DNA of 64,000 nucleotides from Rhizobium sp. RU33A (GTDB lineage Bacteria > Pseudomonadota > Alphaproteobacteria > Rhizobiales > Rhizobiaceae), in NCBI RefSeq assembly GCF_900156055.1, contig NZ_FTMQ01000003.1, positions 248,001 to 312,000 on the forward strand. The letters are read 5' to 3'. The notes under the pieces were generated by a model. That model did not search any database. It worked only from the letters and a program-made list of their open reading frames with translations, and was not told the origin of the DNA. A program made the translations under genes and the position numbers. Shown here piece by piece: positions 9,566 to 17,697 of the stretch (position 1 is the stretch's first letter; each line of letters starts with the position of its first letter).

Positions 9566-10456
9566 TCAGGCTTCCTTCGCCCGAGCGTCGACGAAGCGTT
9601 CGGGTAGGGCGACCATTTGCGGCGAGCCGTGATAGGTCACCTGCGGGAACGGGATGGAAATCCCGTTCTCGTCGAAGGACTTCTTCACCTTCTTGATCAT
9701 CTCGCGTGAGGTCGGCCAGAAGTTGGAAGCCGCCGTCCAGTACCACAGCGTAATGACCACCGCGCTGTCGCCCAGCTGGTCGACATGGGTGGAGATTGCC
9801 GGATCCTTCAGCACCCGTGCATCGGCCTCCGCGTGATCGCGCAGGATCTTTTCGGCCAGATCGATGTCGTCATTGTAATCGATGCCCACCTTCAGTTCGA
9901 AACGGCGGGTTGGAAGGCGGCTGAAATTGGTGATCGGCACATTCCACAGCGTCGAATTGGGAGCGAGCCGGTACAGGCCATCAGGCGTCTTCAGCTCCGT
10001 GGCGAACAGTCCGATCTCCACGATGGTCCCAGATATTGAGCCCGTGTCGATGTATTCGCCGACGCGAAACGGGCGCAGCACCAAAAGCATGATGCCGGCG
10101 GCAATGTTCTGCAGCGTGCCCTGCAACGCCAGACCGATCGCGAGGCCCGCTGCACCGAGCGCTGCGATGATCGAGGCGGTCTGAACGCCGAACTGGCCGA
10201 GCACGGTGACGAAGACGAGAATGAGGGCGCCGTAGCGTACGACATTGGCAAAGAAGCGCGCCAGCGTCTCGTCGATGCCGCGCACACGCATGAGACCGGC
10301 ATGGGTCCAGCGGCTGAGAAGGGCCGCAAGCCACCAGCCGATGCAGAGGAGAAGAAGCGCTCCGACGATAGAGAAGGAATACTGGACGGCAAGCTGGCTT
10401 GCCTGTGCCAGTGCTGCTTGTGTCGCGAGGATCGCTTCGTTCGTGTCCAAATCCAT
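9566..10456 (-). CDS. mscS: Small-conductance mechanosensitive channel (MscS family)
   Basis: 296 residues, typical for the minimal MscS. Three N-terminal membrane helices (about 27-47, 65-88, 92-125) are followed by the MscS beta domain and the C-terminal cytoplasmic alpha/beta domain. The pore helix has the small-residue pattern AALGAAGLAIGLALQGTLQN, and RPFRVGEYI begins the beta domain. It releases solutes on hypo-osmotic shock from the inner membrane. AAGGAG lies 9 bases before the ATG. It stands alone, 61 bases downstream of the nadQ stop. Confidence 0.93.
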   Translation of the reverse strand: MDLDTNEAILATQAALAQASQLAVQYSFSIVGALLLLCIGWWLAALLSRWTHAGLMRVRGIDETLARFFANVVRYGALILVFVTVLGQFGVQTASIIAALGAAGLAIGLALQGTLQNIAAGIMLLVLRPFRVGEYIDTGSISGTIVEIGLFATELKTPDGLYRLAPNSTLWNVPITNFSRLPTRRFELKVGIDYNDDIDLAEKILRDHAEADARVLKDPAISTHVDQLGDSAVVITLWYWTAASNFWPTSREMIKKVKKSFDENGISIPFPQVTYHGSPQMVALPERFVDARAKEA

Positions 10457-10516
10457 GCCGTTCTGCTCCTTGGGCTATTGGTGTCCAAGGCCTAGATGGG
10501 GCAGGGGGAGGCGAGG

Positions 10517-11476
10517 TCAACCGCTGGTCCGGCCTCCGACCTTGAGGCCCGGAGCCGGCCGCTCTTCAAGCACCTGGCGACGGAAGCGGAAGAGTGCCGC
10601 CGGTCGGCCACCTGTGGCGGCCTGTGTCGACCCCGTCGCTTCGACCAGTTCGGCGCCTTCGACCAGGCGCCGGAAATTCTGCTTGTGCACGTGGTGCCCG
10701 GCAATCGCCTCGACCGTACCTTGCAGCTCGGTAAGGGTAAACTCCGGCGGCATCAGTTCGAAGATGACGGGCCGATACTTGATCTTGCTGCGCAACCGGG
10801 CAAGTGCCGTCGCTGCAATGCGCCGGTGGTCATGGCGCATCGGCCGCCCCAGGGTGACGCCTGTGCGGCATCGCTCGACCCGCCCGTCCTGTACGGCTTC
10901 CTCGACCAGCCCTGCCTCGTAGAGAAGCTCGTAGCGCTCAAGCACATGTTCTTCGTCGAAGGGGAAGTCATCGAGACCAAAAGCGAGTCGCAGCCGTGAG
11001 CGGCGCGAGGCGGCCGACGTCTCTTCTGCCCATGCAATCAGCGCCGGCAGGATGACACGGTCCAACAGAGCCGGGCGGCCCTGCCGCCAGTCCTCCCAGG
11101 GAAGATATCCGTACCAGTCACGCCACCGGGCCCCGGACAGTTCGAGCCGTGCATCGCCGTCGGTGTCGAGCCTCGTTAGCGCGAGATAGCCGACGGAGAC
11201 GACATGGGGTCCCTGGTCGCCGGGCATCTTGTGGCGGCCGCGATCCCCGAAGGTATAGAGCTGCTCGATGTAACCCAGTTCGAGTGCCGTTTGCGCCTCG
11301 ACGGTATGCCGAAGCGACATCTCCATCGTCCGGTGCCGGTTTGGATCGAAGGGTCCGAAGGGCAGCGCATCGAGTGCGTTGCCGTCCTCTCCGACCACGA
11401 GCAGGCGTGGGGTGCGGGCGTTGATGGCGACGATCGCGGCATTGAGCCCGATCTCGATCTCCGCCGGTGCCATCAT
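10517..11476 (-). CDS. nadQ: NadQ-type transcriptional regulator (Nudix-like plus winged helix)
   Basis: 319 residues. The N-terminal half is Nudix-like but lacks a canonical catalytic Nudix box, suggesting an effector-binding rather than enzymatic role. The C-terminal part (about 220-280) is an NrtR-type winged helix, recognisable by KIKYRPVIFELMPPEFTL and HKQNFRRLVEG. This architecture matches COG4111/NadQ, known from Rhizobiales as the repressor of nadABC. The start overlaps the phosphatase stop by 4 bases (ATGA), so it is translated last in the ygfZ operon. The palindrome at 5281-5301 is its likely target. Confidence 0.8.
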   Translation of the reverse strand: MMAPAEIEIGLNAAIVAINARTPRLLVVGEDGNALDALPFGPFDPNRHRTMEMSLRHTVEAQTALELGYIEQLYTFGDRGRHKMPGDQGPHVVSVGYLALTRLDTDGDARLELSGARWRDWYGYLPWEDWRQGRPALLDRVILPALIAWAEETSAASRRSRLRLAFGLDDFPFDEEHVLERYELLYEAGLVEEAVQDGRVERCRTGVTLGRPMRHDHRRIAATALARLRSKIKYRPVIFELMPPEFTLTELQGTVEAIAGHHVHKQNFRRLVEGAELVEATGSTQAATGGRPAALFRFRRQVLEERPAPGLKVGGRTSG

Positions 11477-12009
11477 GACTTGACAGGTTCACGCGCGGGA
11501 AGCGGCAAGACGAATGGCGTGTTGCCGTCGGCATCGGCGCCCCGCCCGAGCGCCTTCACCGCCTTCGCGAAGCGTCCGCCGCGACCGAGCATCTCGTCGC
11601 CAATTTCCACCAGCCGCATGTTCGGCGTTGCAAAGGGCGAGGCATCGCGCAAACGCTTCGCCAGCGCGTCGTCGTCATCGTCGGGAGCAACCGCAAGGCT
11701 TGCGATCATCGCAGCCGCCGGAGATCGCGAAACGCCCATCCAGCAGTGGACGACAAGCGGCTGAGCCTGATCCCAGGCCTTTGCAAAGCCGATGATCTCG
11801 GCGACATGTGCCTCCTGCGGCGCGATCAGATCGCCGGTTCCGGCAAAGCTGATGTCGTTCATCGAAAGCTTCAAATGCCGCTCGGCCTGGATGACCGCCG
11901 GCCGGTGAAAATCCTGATTGGCAGCGAGCAGGCTGATCATTTCCCGCGCCTTGTGACGCACAGCCATCTCGGCAATTCGGGCGAGCGGTGAAACGACGAT
12001 GACGCTCAT
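11473..12009 (-). CDS. Tyrosine/dual-specificity phosphatase family protein
   Basis: 178 residues with the cysteine phosphatase P-loop HCWMGVSRS (H88, C89, R95), i.e. HCX5RS, and an Asp-rich stretch (APDDDDDA) at about 107-114. It resembles rhizobial protein tyrosine phosphatase-like proteins annotated only by domain. The substrate could be a phosphoprotein or another phospho-ester. It overlaps the HD gene before it and nadQ after it by 4 bases each, so its synthesis is coupled to the NAD regulator. No signal peptide: cytosolic. Confidence 0.8.
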   Translation of the reverse strand: MSVIVVSPLARIAEMAVRHKAREMISLLAANQDFHRPAVIQAERHLKLSMNDISFAGTGDLIAPQEAHVAEIIGFAKAWDQAQPLVVHCWMGVSRSPAAAMIASLAVAPDDDDDALAKRLRDASPFATPNMRLVEIGDEMLGRGGRFAKAVKALGRGADADGNTPFVLPLPAREPVKS

Positions 12010-12638
12010 GCGCTGGCCCAGGTCGTTGACTGCCTGTCCGCCTCGATCTCCTCGAAGCGTTCGAGGAATTTTGCCTGTGCCTGATAGGCGGGCAGCGGTT
12101 CGATCAGGATCGTGTCGCGGGTGAAGCCCTTGGGCTGGCCGAACAGCTTGCGGGCTTCCGCCTCGGCGAAGCCGGCAAGCACGGTTGCCTCGAAATAGGC
12201 AGAGATCATGTCGGCCTTCTTGATCAGGTCCTTCAATGCCGCTTTCGGATGGGCGGGCAGGCCGAAGCGCAAATGAATGGCCGCCTCCAGTCGCTTTTCC
12301 ACGACCTTGTAGCCGCCACCGACGACGGCCTTGAACGGAGAGATCATGTCGCCGATGACATATTCCGGCCCGTCATGCAGCAGCGCCACCATCAACTCGT
12401 CGGCCGTGGCCTTGGGATTGGAGCGGCGGAAGATGTCCTCGACGATCAGGCTGTGCTGGGCGACGGAGAAGGCATGATCGCCGGAGGTTTGCCCGTTCCA
12501 ACGTGCGACGCGGGCAAGCCCATGGGCGATATCGGTGATTTCGACATCGAGCGGCGAGGGGTCGAGCAGGTCGAGACGCCGACCGGAGAGCATGCGTTGC
12601 CAGGCGCGGGCGGAGGGCAGAGCGGCAGCCGAACCCAT
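12006..12638 (-). CDS. HD-domain hydrolase (YfbR-like)
   Basis: 210 residues. Metal-binding residues are visible as GDHAFSVAQHS (H55, QHS 61-63), LLHDGPEYVIGD (H88, D89) and KKADMIS near 140. The LHDGPEYVIGDMISPFK stretch is typical of the phosphohydrolase family that includes 5'-deoxynucleotidase YfbR. Substrate is inferred to be a nucleoside monophosphate or similar. It begins 1 base after the ygfZ stop and overlaps the phosphatase by 4 bases, the second gene of a four-gene operon. Confidence 0.85.
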   Translation of the reverse strand: MGSAAALPSARAWQRMLSGRRLDLLDPSPLDVEITDIAHGLARVARWNGQTSGDHAFSVAQHSLIVEDIFRRSNPKATADELMVALLHDGPEYVIGDMISPFKAVVGGGYKVVEKRLEAAIHLRFGLPAHPKAALKDLIKKADMISAYFEATVLAGFAEAEARKLFGQPKGFTRDTILIEPLPAYQAQAKFLERFEEIEADRQSTTWASA

Positions 12639-12639
12639 G

Positions 12640-13482
12640 TCAGGTCTCCTCGGCCGCTGTGGGGAACGTCAGTCCCGTCCAGCCGGGAAGGGCAACCGAT
12701 ACCGGCACGTCACCGGCAAGGATGGGCTCGCCGGCCGCCATGGCTTCGCCGGCCTTGTCGATGCGGACAATCGCAAGCGCGCGCTCGCCTGCGACCGTGC
12801 CGAGCGCGCCGATCGTCTTGCCGCCGATGGTGATCTCCGAGCCGGACGCTGGAAGCGGCGCTTCGCTAGAGACGATTACCACGCGGCGCCGTGCGGTCGA
12901 GCGATGCTGCATGCGCGACACCACTTCCTGACCGACATAACACCCCTTGCGGAAGGAGACGCCGCCCGACTTGTCGAAGAGGATATCGTGAGGAAAGGCA
13001 TCCTGAAGAGCGTAGTCCTGCCCCGATTCCGGCACGCCGTGGAGAATGCGAAGCGCATCGTAAGCGCCCCGGTCGCCAGCACCATCGATCCGGCCAGGTT
13101 GGCGGCGAACCTCGGTTCCGGCGAGCGCGAATCGATGGTCGGCGGCGCCGCCGCTGGCCTCGCCCCAGATGACCGTCGCACCCGTTTCCGGCAGCGTCTC
13201 GATCGCCACGGCAGCGCGCAGCTTGTACATCGTCATGCGCTTGACGAAGGCTTCCAGCTGATCGGCGCGGATATCGATCAGGAAGCCGTCATCGCTGCGG
13301 GAGATCAGGAAATCATAGAAGATCTTGCCCTGTGGCGTCAGAAGCGCCCCCGGACGCAACTCATCGACCGCAAGTGCCCCGAGATCGGTGGTAATCAAAT
13401 TCTGCAGAAAGTGCTCGGCATCCGCACCCGTTATTCGGACAAAGGCGCGATCGGGCAGGAAGGCTGAGGGCATGGGGTCCAC
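12640..13482 (-). CDS. ygfZ: Folate-binding Fe-S cluster protein YgfZ (GcvT-like)
   Basis: 280 residues, GcvT fold. The family signature KGCYVGQE lies at 179-186, with the conserved cysteine C181 that is needed in E. coli YgfZ, a tetrahydrofolate-dependent factor for repair or assembly of some Fe-S enzymes. A second ATG (13473, MPSAFLP) is an alternative start. It heads the operon ygfZ - HD hydrolase - phosphatase - nadQ. NadA is an oxygen-sensitive Fe-S enzyme, so a role nearby would make sense, but that link is only an inference from position. Confidence 0.9.
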   Translation of the reverse strand: MDPMPSAFLPDRAFVRITGADAEHFLQNLITTDLGALAVDELRPGALLTPQGKIFYDFLISRSDDGFLIDIRADQLEAFVKRMTMYKLRAAVAIETLPETGATVIWGEASGGAADHRFALAGTEVRRQPGRIDGAGDRGAYDALRILHGVPESGQDYALQDAFPHDILFDKSGGVSFRKGCYVGQEVVSRMQHRSTARRRVVIVSSEAPLPASGSEITIGGKTIGALGTVAGERALAIVRIDKAGEAMAAGEPILAGDVPVSVALPGWTGLTFPTAAEET

Positions 13483-13579
13483 CGGGCTGTTTTGATGCCG
13501 ACTGAGTTAGGCGCTGCCAGTCTAGACGACAAGCAGTTCCGATCACAGCCCACAGATTGACCCACAAACTGGATCGTGG

Positions 13580-14317
13580 TCAGTCGCCGACGGAGAGGAA
13601 CTTCCAGCGGCCGTCGGGTGTGATGCCGATGCGGAAGAAGTTGTAATTGCCGTATTCCTGCATCTCGGCGACGTCACCGGCGGTCACGATGCGCAGCAGT
13701 TCCACCTTCTCCTGCGGTGTCAGCAGGCCAAGCGATTTTCCGACGAAATAGGGCCAGACATAGGCCTCGTCCGCCGTGCCCTTGTCGAGCTGCACGAATC
13801 CGGTGGAGAAAATGTCGAGCAGGATCGCCAGGATCTCGACGCCGTCGCTATCGCCGGAGATCGCCTTCAGCGCCTCGATCGGGTCCTGGTCCGGCGCTTG
13901 AAGCGGCACCACAGTCTGGTCCGGGCCGGGGTTCATCAGCGGCTTCAGCTTTGAGATGTCGCCGGTCTTTGCGGCCTCAATGATCAGCTCGCGCATCCGT
14001 CGCACGGGTTCCGGCGCTTTCTCGATGTCATAGATGACTTCGGCCGGCGGACCGGCGGGCTCGATGTTTTCGACATCGCCGGCCTCTTCCGGCTCAGGCG
14101 AACGGATCAGCGGATCCGGATCGGGGATTACCGGGATCGAATCCTCGATGACATCAGGTTCCTCGTTCGACGGCGGCTCTGACGATTCGGCGGCAGGCGG
14201 CGTGATATCCTTGATGTCGGAGAGGGCGAAGGCAGGGAAAGCCATCACCGTGGAGGCAAGCATGAGCGTCAGCGCGCTCGTCAAGCGGAGGAGCCTGACC
14301 CGCGACGAGATCATCAT
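13580..14317 (-). CDS. Secreted hypothetical protein, Pro/Glu-rich
   Basis: 245 residues. A signal peptide is clear: basic start, hydrophobic core LTSALTLMLASTVMAF and a cleavage site near AFA-LSD (about 31-32). Residues 33-90 are acidic and proline-rich (repeated PEPEE/DPDPL type), probably unstructured. The C-terminal two thirds are folded, with YGNYNFFRIGITPDGRWKF at the end. Not recognised as a named family; similar exported proteins occur in Rhizobiaceae. A 20-base gap separates it from the 85-residue gene upstream, suggesting co-transcription. Confidence 0.75.
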   Translation of the reverse strand: MMISSRVRLLRLTSALTLMLASTVMAFPAFALSDIKDITPPAAESSEPPSNEEPDVIEDSIPVIPDPDPLIRSPEPEEAGDVENIEPAGPPAEVIYDIEKAPEPVRRMRELIIEAAKTGDISKLKPLMNPGPDQTVVPLQAPDQDPIEALKAISGDSDGVEILAILLDIFSTGFVQLDKGTADEAYVWPYFVGKSLGLLTPQEKVELLRIVTAGDVAEMQEYGNYNFFRIGITPDGRWKFLSVGD

Positions 14318-14337
14318 TGTGTCCCTCGATTGCTGTC

Positions 14338-14595
14338 TTACTGAAGCTGGCGTTCGGGCGAGAATTCGCCGGCGAGCAGCCGGGCCTTGAGCGCGTCGAG
14401 AACAGCCTCGGCGCCATGTTCGCCATGAATGCGGATGGTCTCGCGCATCGCGAGCGCAAAGGACGCCTCGGCGATGATCTCGGGCTCGATCCCATCGGCC
14501 ATGCCGTCGGCCCAGGCTTCGTTCTGGTATTCCAGCGCAGCCTGCATCTTCTCGTGAACGATCATCTCGTCGATTTCGTTGCGGCGCGGTTCCAT
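14338..14595 (-). CDS. Small hypothetical protein, 85 residues
   Basis: Acidic helical protein (MEPRRNEIDEMIVHEKMQAA...). The frame is open to 14613, but GAGGAA is spaced correctly only for the ATG at 14595; the ATG at 14601 directly abuts it. No membrane segment or known domain. It is immediately upstream of, and on the same strand as, the secreted Pro/Glu-rich protein. Codon use looks like the neighbours. Function unknown. Confidence 0.65.
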   Translation of the reverse strand: MEPRRNEIDEMIVHEKMQAALEYQNEAWADGMADGIEPEIIAEASFALAMRETIRIHGEHGAEAVLDALKARLLAGEFSPERQLQ

Positions 14596-14689
14596 GGGCA
14601 TTCCTCGAAGCACTTACTCAGTCCTTAACGACCCTATCAGCCTTTTGCCAAAACGACACGGGGGCAGACCAAAAGAGGTGAATTAATCG

Positions 14690-15112
14690 TTAATTTCCGA
14701 AACGTGCGGTAATTTCTGTGGCAAGTGTTGCCCCTTCGATACGGTAATTCTGCTCTGCACGAACTGCGGCCGGCGTGCAAGAGGTATAGACGGAGGCGAA
14801 AGAACGGTAGCCTCGGTTGTAGGCAGCCGTCATCCGTGCACGGCGCTTCGGCTCGGTGCGGGTCTCGGCGTCCAGCAGTCCCTGCAACGACTGCCGCCAT
14901 TCCGGTTCTCCATCCGCCTTGCACAGATTGCGCAGGTAGTGAACGGCTCCGATGATCTCCGAAAGCCGCGTGAGGCGGTCATCATAGGGCGTCGGCTTCT
15001 CGGTGTCTGCCACGGGCGGAACGATAGCCTCATTGCTGCCCTGCGCGGCCACCGGGCCGGTGATTGCGAGAAGAACCGCTGTGAGCAGGAGGGGCTTTGT
15101 GATTTTACTCAT
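14690..15112 (-). CDS. TIGR02301-type secreted protein
   Basis: 140 residues with a signal peptide (1-23, ending PVAAQ). The mature part has YLRNLCKADGEPEWRQ and RMTAAYNRGYRSFASVYTSC, matching the TIGR02301 family, restricted to Rhizobiales and relatives and of unknown role. Two cysteines in the mature part could form a disulfide in the periplasm. Its start overlaps the Nudix gene stop by 4 bases (ATGA), so the two are translationally coupled. Confidence 0.8.
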   Translation of the reverse strand: MSKITKPLLLTAVLLAITGPVAAQGSNEAIVPPVADTEKPTPYDDRLTRLSEIIGAVHYLRNLCKADGEPEWRQSLQGLLDAETRTEPKRRARMTAAYNRGYRSFASVYTSCTPAAVRAEQNYRIEGATLATEITARFGN

Positions 15113-15534
15113 GCTGCACCCTCGCGCGGGGTCGCTGACGATAGGCGCAGGATGCAGTCGCGCACGCTTTCGGGGATGGGAAGCTCAAGCACTTCCTCGG
15201 GAAGAAACCATCCTGCCTCGAGCGCGTCGCTTCTAGCTATCGCTTCGCCAGTCGCGTCGGCTTCCACCTGGAACACAGAGAGCAGAAAATGGCTGCCCGC
15301 GACGCCAACCTCGGGCAGAAGCTCGACCGTCTCAAACAGGCGCGGATCGCGCCCGACGATCCCGGTTTCTTCGAACAGCTCCCTGAGCGCTGTTTCTTCC
15401 GGCATCTCGCCTGGCTCGGCGCGCCCCCCGGGAAAGGCAAAGAGGTCCGCCGCCGGCGGATTGCCGCGCCGGACGAGGAGATAACGCCCGGCCCGCTCGA
15501 CGATGGCGGAAGAGGCGAGGCGTGGCATGCTCAT
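15109..15534 (-). CDS. Nudix hydrolase
   Basis: 141 residues, a single Nudix domain. The box GX5EX7REUXEEXGU is complete: it starts GRAEPGE and ends RELFEETGI, about residues 40-62. MutT/ADP-ribose-pyrophosphatase-like; substrate not determinable. I start it at ATG 15534 (MSMPRLASSA); the longer frame upstream runs over the divergent SRAP promoter region and has no similarity. ATG 15528 is an alternative. Coupled to the TIGR02301 gene by a 4-base overlap. Confidence 0.85.
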   Translation of the reverse strand: MSMPRLASSAIVERAGRYLLVRRGNPPAADLFAFPGGRAEPGEMPEETALRELFEETGIVGRDPRLFETVELLPEVGVAGSHFLLSVFQVEADATGEAIARSDALEAGWFLPEEVLELPIPESVRDCILRLSSATPREGAA

Positions 15535-15668
15535 GAACTGGAAACTCCGGTCGAAAGATCGCGCCGCGGCGACGAAGCAGTATGCTCCGATTATCGCGGG
15601 CTTTGCCGCCCCCTGCAAGCATCGCGTCACGCCTTGACCCTGCCGGACTGGACTGCCATCTACCATGC

Positions 15669-16433
15669 ATGTGTGGACGTTTTGCCCTGACAGCCAGCCC
15701 GGAAGAAGTGGCGGAGATCCTCGGCGTGATGGAGCTTGAGGGCTTTCCGCCGCGTTACAACATCGCGCCAACGCAGCCGATCCTGGTCGCCGTGGCGTCG
15801 CCGCCCGCCGAGCCAGGCTCGAACAGGCCGGATCGCATGGCGGTGCTGGTGCGCTGGGGCCTCATCCCGTCCTGGGTCAAGGACCCCAAGGAATTCACGC
15901 TGCTGATCAATGCCCGTTCCGAAACGGCAAACGAGAAGGCGTCGTTTCGCGCGGCGATGCGGCACCGTCGCATTCTGGTTCCAGCCTCCGGCTTCTACGA
16001 ATGGCACCGGCCGCCAAAGGAGAGCGGCGAAAAGCTGCAGGCCTACTGGATCCGCCCGAGGAACGGCGGGATCGTCTGCTTCGGAGGGCTGATGGAAACC
16101 TATATGTCGAAGGACGGCTCCGAGCTCGATACGGGCTGTATCCTGACGGTCGGGGCAAACAAGGCCATCGGCGAGATTCATGACCGTATGCCTGTGGTAA
16201 TCCAGCCGCAGGATTTCAGCCGCTGGCTCGATTGCCGCCATGGCGAGCCGCGCGATGTGGCCGATCTTCTGCAGCCCGCAGCGGAGGACTATTTCGAGGC
16301 GATCCCAGTGTCCGACCTCGTCAACAAGGTCGCCAATGTCGGTCCGGAACTCCAGACCCCAGTTGCGCTCCAGCCGAAAAAACAAAAGCCCACCGCGGAC
16401 AAGTCCGGCGACGGGCAGATGAGCCTGTTCTAG
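15669..16433 (+). CDS. SRAP protein (YedK/HMCES-like abasic-site protein)
   Basis: 254 residues. SRAP proteins crosslink to abasic sites in single-stranded DNA through Cys2 once Met1 is removed. The start MCGRF at 15669 puts the cysteine at position 2, and the other active-site residues are present: N81 (LLINARSET), E111 (GFYEW) and H171 (EIHDRMP). The last five residues are QMSLF, which fits the bacterial sliding-clamp-binding consensus QxxLF; see findings. Divergent from the Nudix gene across 134 bases. I saw no obvious LexA box, but rhizobial LexA sites (GAAC-N7-GTTC type) deserve a proper search. Confidence 0.92.
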   Translation: MCGRFALTASPEEVAEILGVMELEGFPPRYNIAPTQPILVAVASPPAEPGSNRPDRMAVLVRWGLIPSWVKDPKEFTLLINARSETANEKASFRAAMRHRRILVPASGFYEWHRPPKESGEKLQAYWIRPRNGGIVCFGGLMETYMSKDGSELDTGCILTVGANKAIGEIHDRMPVVIQPQDFSRWLDCRHGEPRDVADLLQPAAEDYFEAIPVSDLVNKVANVGPELQTPVALQPKKQKPTADKSGDGQMSLF

Positions 16434-16494
16434 GCAATTCCCGGAACGGGAAGCGAGCTTCCCATGCACAGAATTGCGGTCTTCCTGAAAGCCT

Positions 16495-16632
16495 TCAGGC
16501 GATCTTCGGTGCCACCTTGGGCTTCAGCATGAGAGCTGCGGCGAGAACGGCCTTGAGGCCGACGGGGCGGTACTTCGAGGCGAGATTCTCGTTTGCCGGC
16601 TTCTGCTGCTCGGCTTGATTCTCAGTCGTCAT
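16495..16632 (-). CDS. Small basic protein, 45 residues
   Basis: Three ATGs in a row (16638, 16635, 16632) follow AAGGA at 16641-16645; the last has the best spacing (8 bases). The product begins MTTENQAEQQKPANENL with a polar head, and the C-terminal half (YRPVGLKAVLAAALMLKPK) has an Ala/Leu-rich segment flanked by lysines, perhaps a membrane-interacting helix. No known domain. It lies between the convergent SRAP gene and the pssA terminator and looks like a real lineage-specific small gene. Confidence 0.6.
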   Translation of the reverse strand: MTTENQAEQQKPANENLASKYRPVGLKAVLAAALMLKPKVAPKIA

Positions 16633-16759
16633 CATCATGTTCCTTGGAGTGTTTCCTGACCGGTGTTTTTTGTTTGCGGCTCTCTCTGCGGAGATCATGA
16701 CAAAAGCGTGGCCGTTGCTGTGACACAAATCAAATTTGAAGAAAAAGAGTAGATAAGGA

Positions 16760-16794
16760 GAGCCCCGCGCAAGCTTTTCGGCTTGGCGGGGCTC
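16760..16794 (-). terminator. Hairpin downstream of pssA
   Basis: GAGCCCCGC / GCGGGGCTC stem, extended by GCAAGC / GCTTG with one bulged base. It lies 33 bases past the pssA stop. On the minus strand it is followed by a pyrimidine-rich stretch (CTCCTTATCTACTC) rather than a clean T run, so efficiency is uncertain. Confidence 0.5.
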
Positions 16795-16826
16795 AAAAAT
16801 ACTTCAAGCTTGAACGAAAATGCCGG

Positions 16827-17687
16827 TCAGACGCCCCGATCGATCTCCGAAAGCCCCTTTTCCGCTGATTCTTCGCCGATGGTCAGCGTGCCGTAGCGGC
16901 GATGCCAGTTTCGGGCGCCGAACGGCAGCGAGCAGAGATAGAGAAGCACGCTGACAACCAGCACCTCCCAGGTGAAGCTCATCAGAAGCGCCACATAGAG
17001 CACGACGCCGAGAATCATCGGCAGGACGAGGTCGCGGCGGATGTGGCTCGTCTCCGACTTGCCCGACCAGACCGGCAGGCGGCTGACGAGGAGATAGCCG
17101 ATCACGACGGTATAGGCCGTACTGGCATAGGCGAAGACGCCAACCGGCGCCACGCCGAGAAAGCCGAGATAGATCGGTAGCATGACAAGTGCCGCACCTG
17201 CGGGTGCCGGCACGCCAACGAAGAACTCCGACTGCCAGGGTGCCTTGGTCTCGCGCTCGTCCATCACGTTGAACCGAGCGAGACGCAGGCCGGCGGCGAT
17301 CGCGTATATCAGAGCGGCGATCCAGCCGAGCGAACGGGCTTGGTCGAGAACGAAGACATAGAGAACGAGAGCAGGCGCCACGCCGAAATTGATGATGTCG
17401 GCGAGCGAATCCATCTGTGCGCCGAATTTCGACGTCGCCTTCATCATCCGCGCGACGCGGCCGTCGATGCCGTCGAGAAAGGCGGCGGCCAGAACCATGG
17501 CGACCGCCAACTCATAGCGGTTTTCGAAGGCAAGCCGGATCCCAGTCAGACCCGCGCAGATCGCGAGCACCGTGATCAGGTTGGGAATGATCAGCCGGAG
17601 AGGAATTTCGCGGAGCCTCGGGCCGCGCGCACCCCTGTCACCTTGGGTGTTGCCGCGTAGTTCGGTCGAGGGTGTCTGATCGTCCAT
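16827..17687 (-). CDS. pssA: CDP-diacylglycerol-serine O-phosphatidyltransferase
   Basis: 286 residues. Makes phosphatidylserine from CDP-diacylglycerol and serine at the inner membrane. The CDP-alcohol phosphotransferase motif is complete: DGIDGRVAR (72-80), then G89, D93 and D97. About eight hydrophobic segments follow the polar N-terminal 28 residues, so this is the type II integral-membrane enzyme. It follows psd by 10 bases on the same strand; together they convert CDP-diacylglycerol to phosphatidylethanolamine, as in other rhizobia. Confidence 0.95.
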   Translation of the reverse strand: MDDQTPSTELRGNTQGDRGARGPRLREIPLRLIIPNLITVLAICAGLTGIRLAFENRYELAVAMVLAAAFLDGIDGRVARMMKATSKFGAQMDSLADIINFGVAPALVLYVFVLDQARSLGWIAALIYAIAAGLRLARFNVMDERETKAPWQSEFFVGVPAPAGAALVMLPIYLGFLGVAPVGVFAYASTAYTVVIGYLLVSRLPVWSGKSETSHIRRDLVLPMILGVVLYVALLMSFTWEVLVVSVLLYLCSLPFGARNWHRRYGTLTIGEESAEKGLSEIDRGV

Positions 17688-17697
17688 CTAAGTCTCC

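Noticed and set aside
16448-16463. GGGAAGC-GA-GCTTCCC hairpin after the SRAP gene as a terminator
   Set aside because: Short stem with a two-base loop and no T run; a terminator role cannot be supported.
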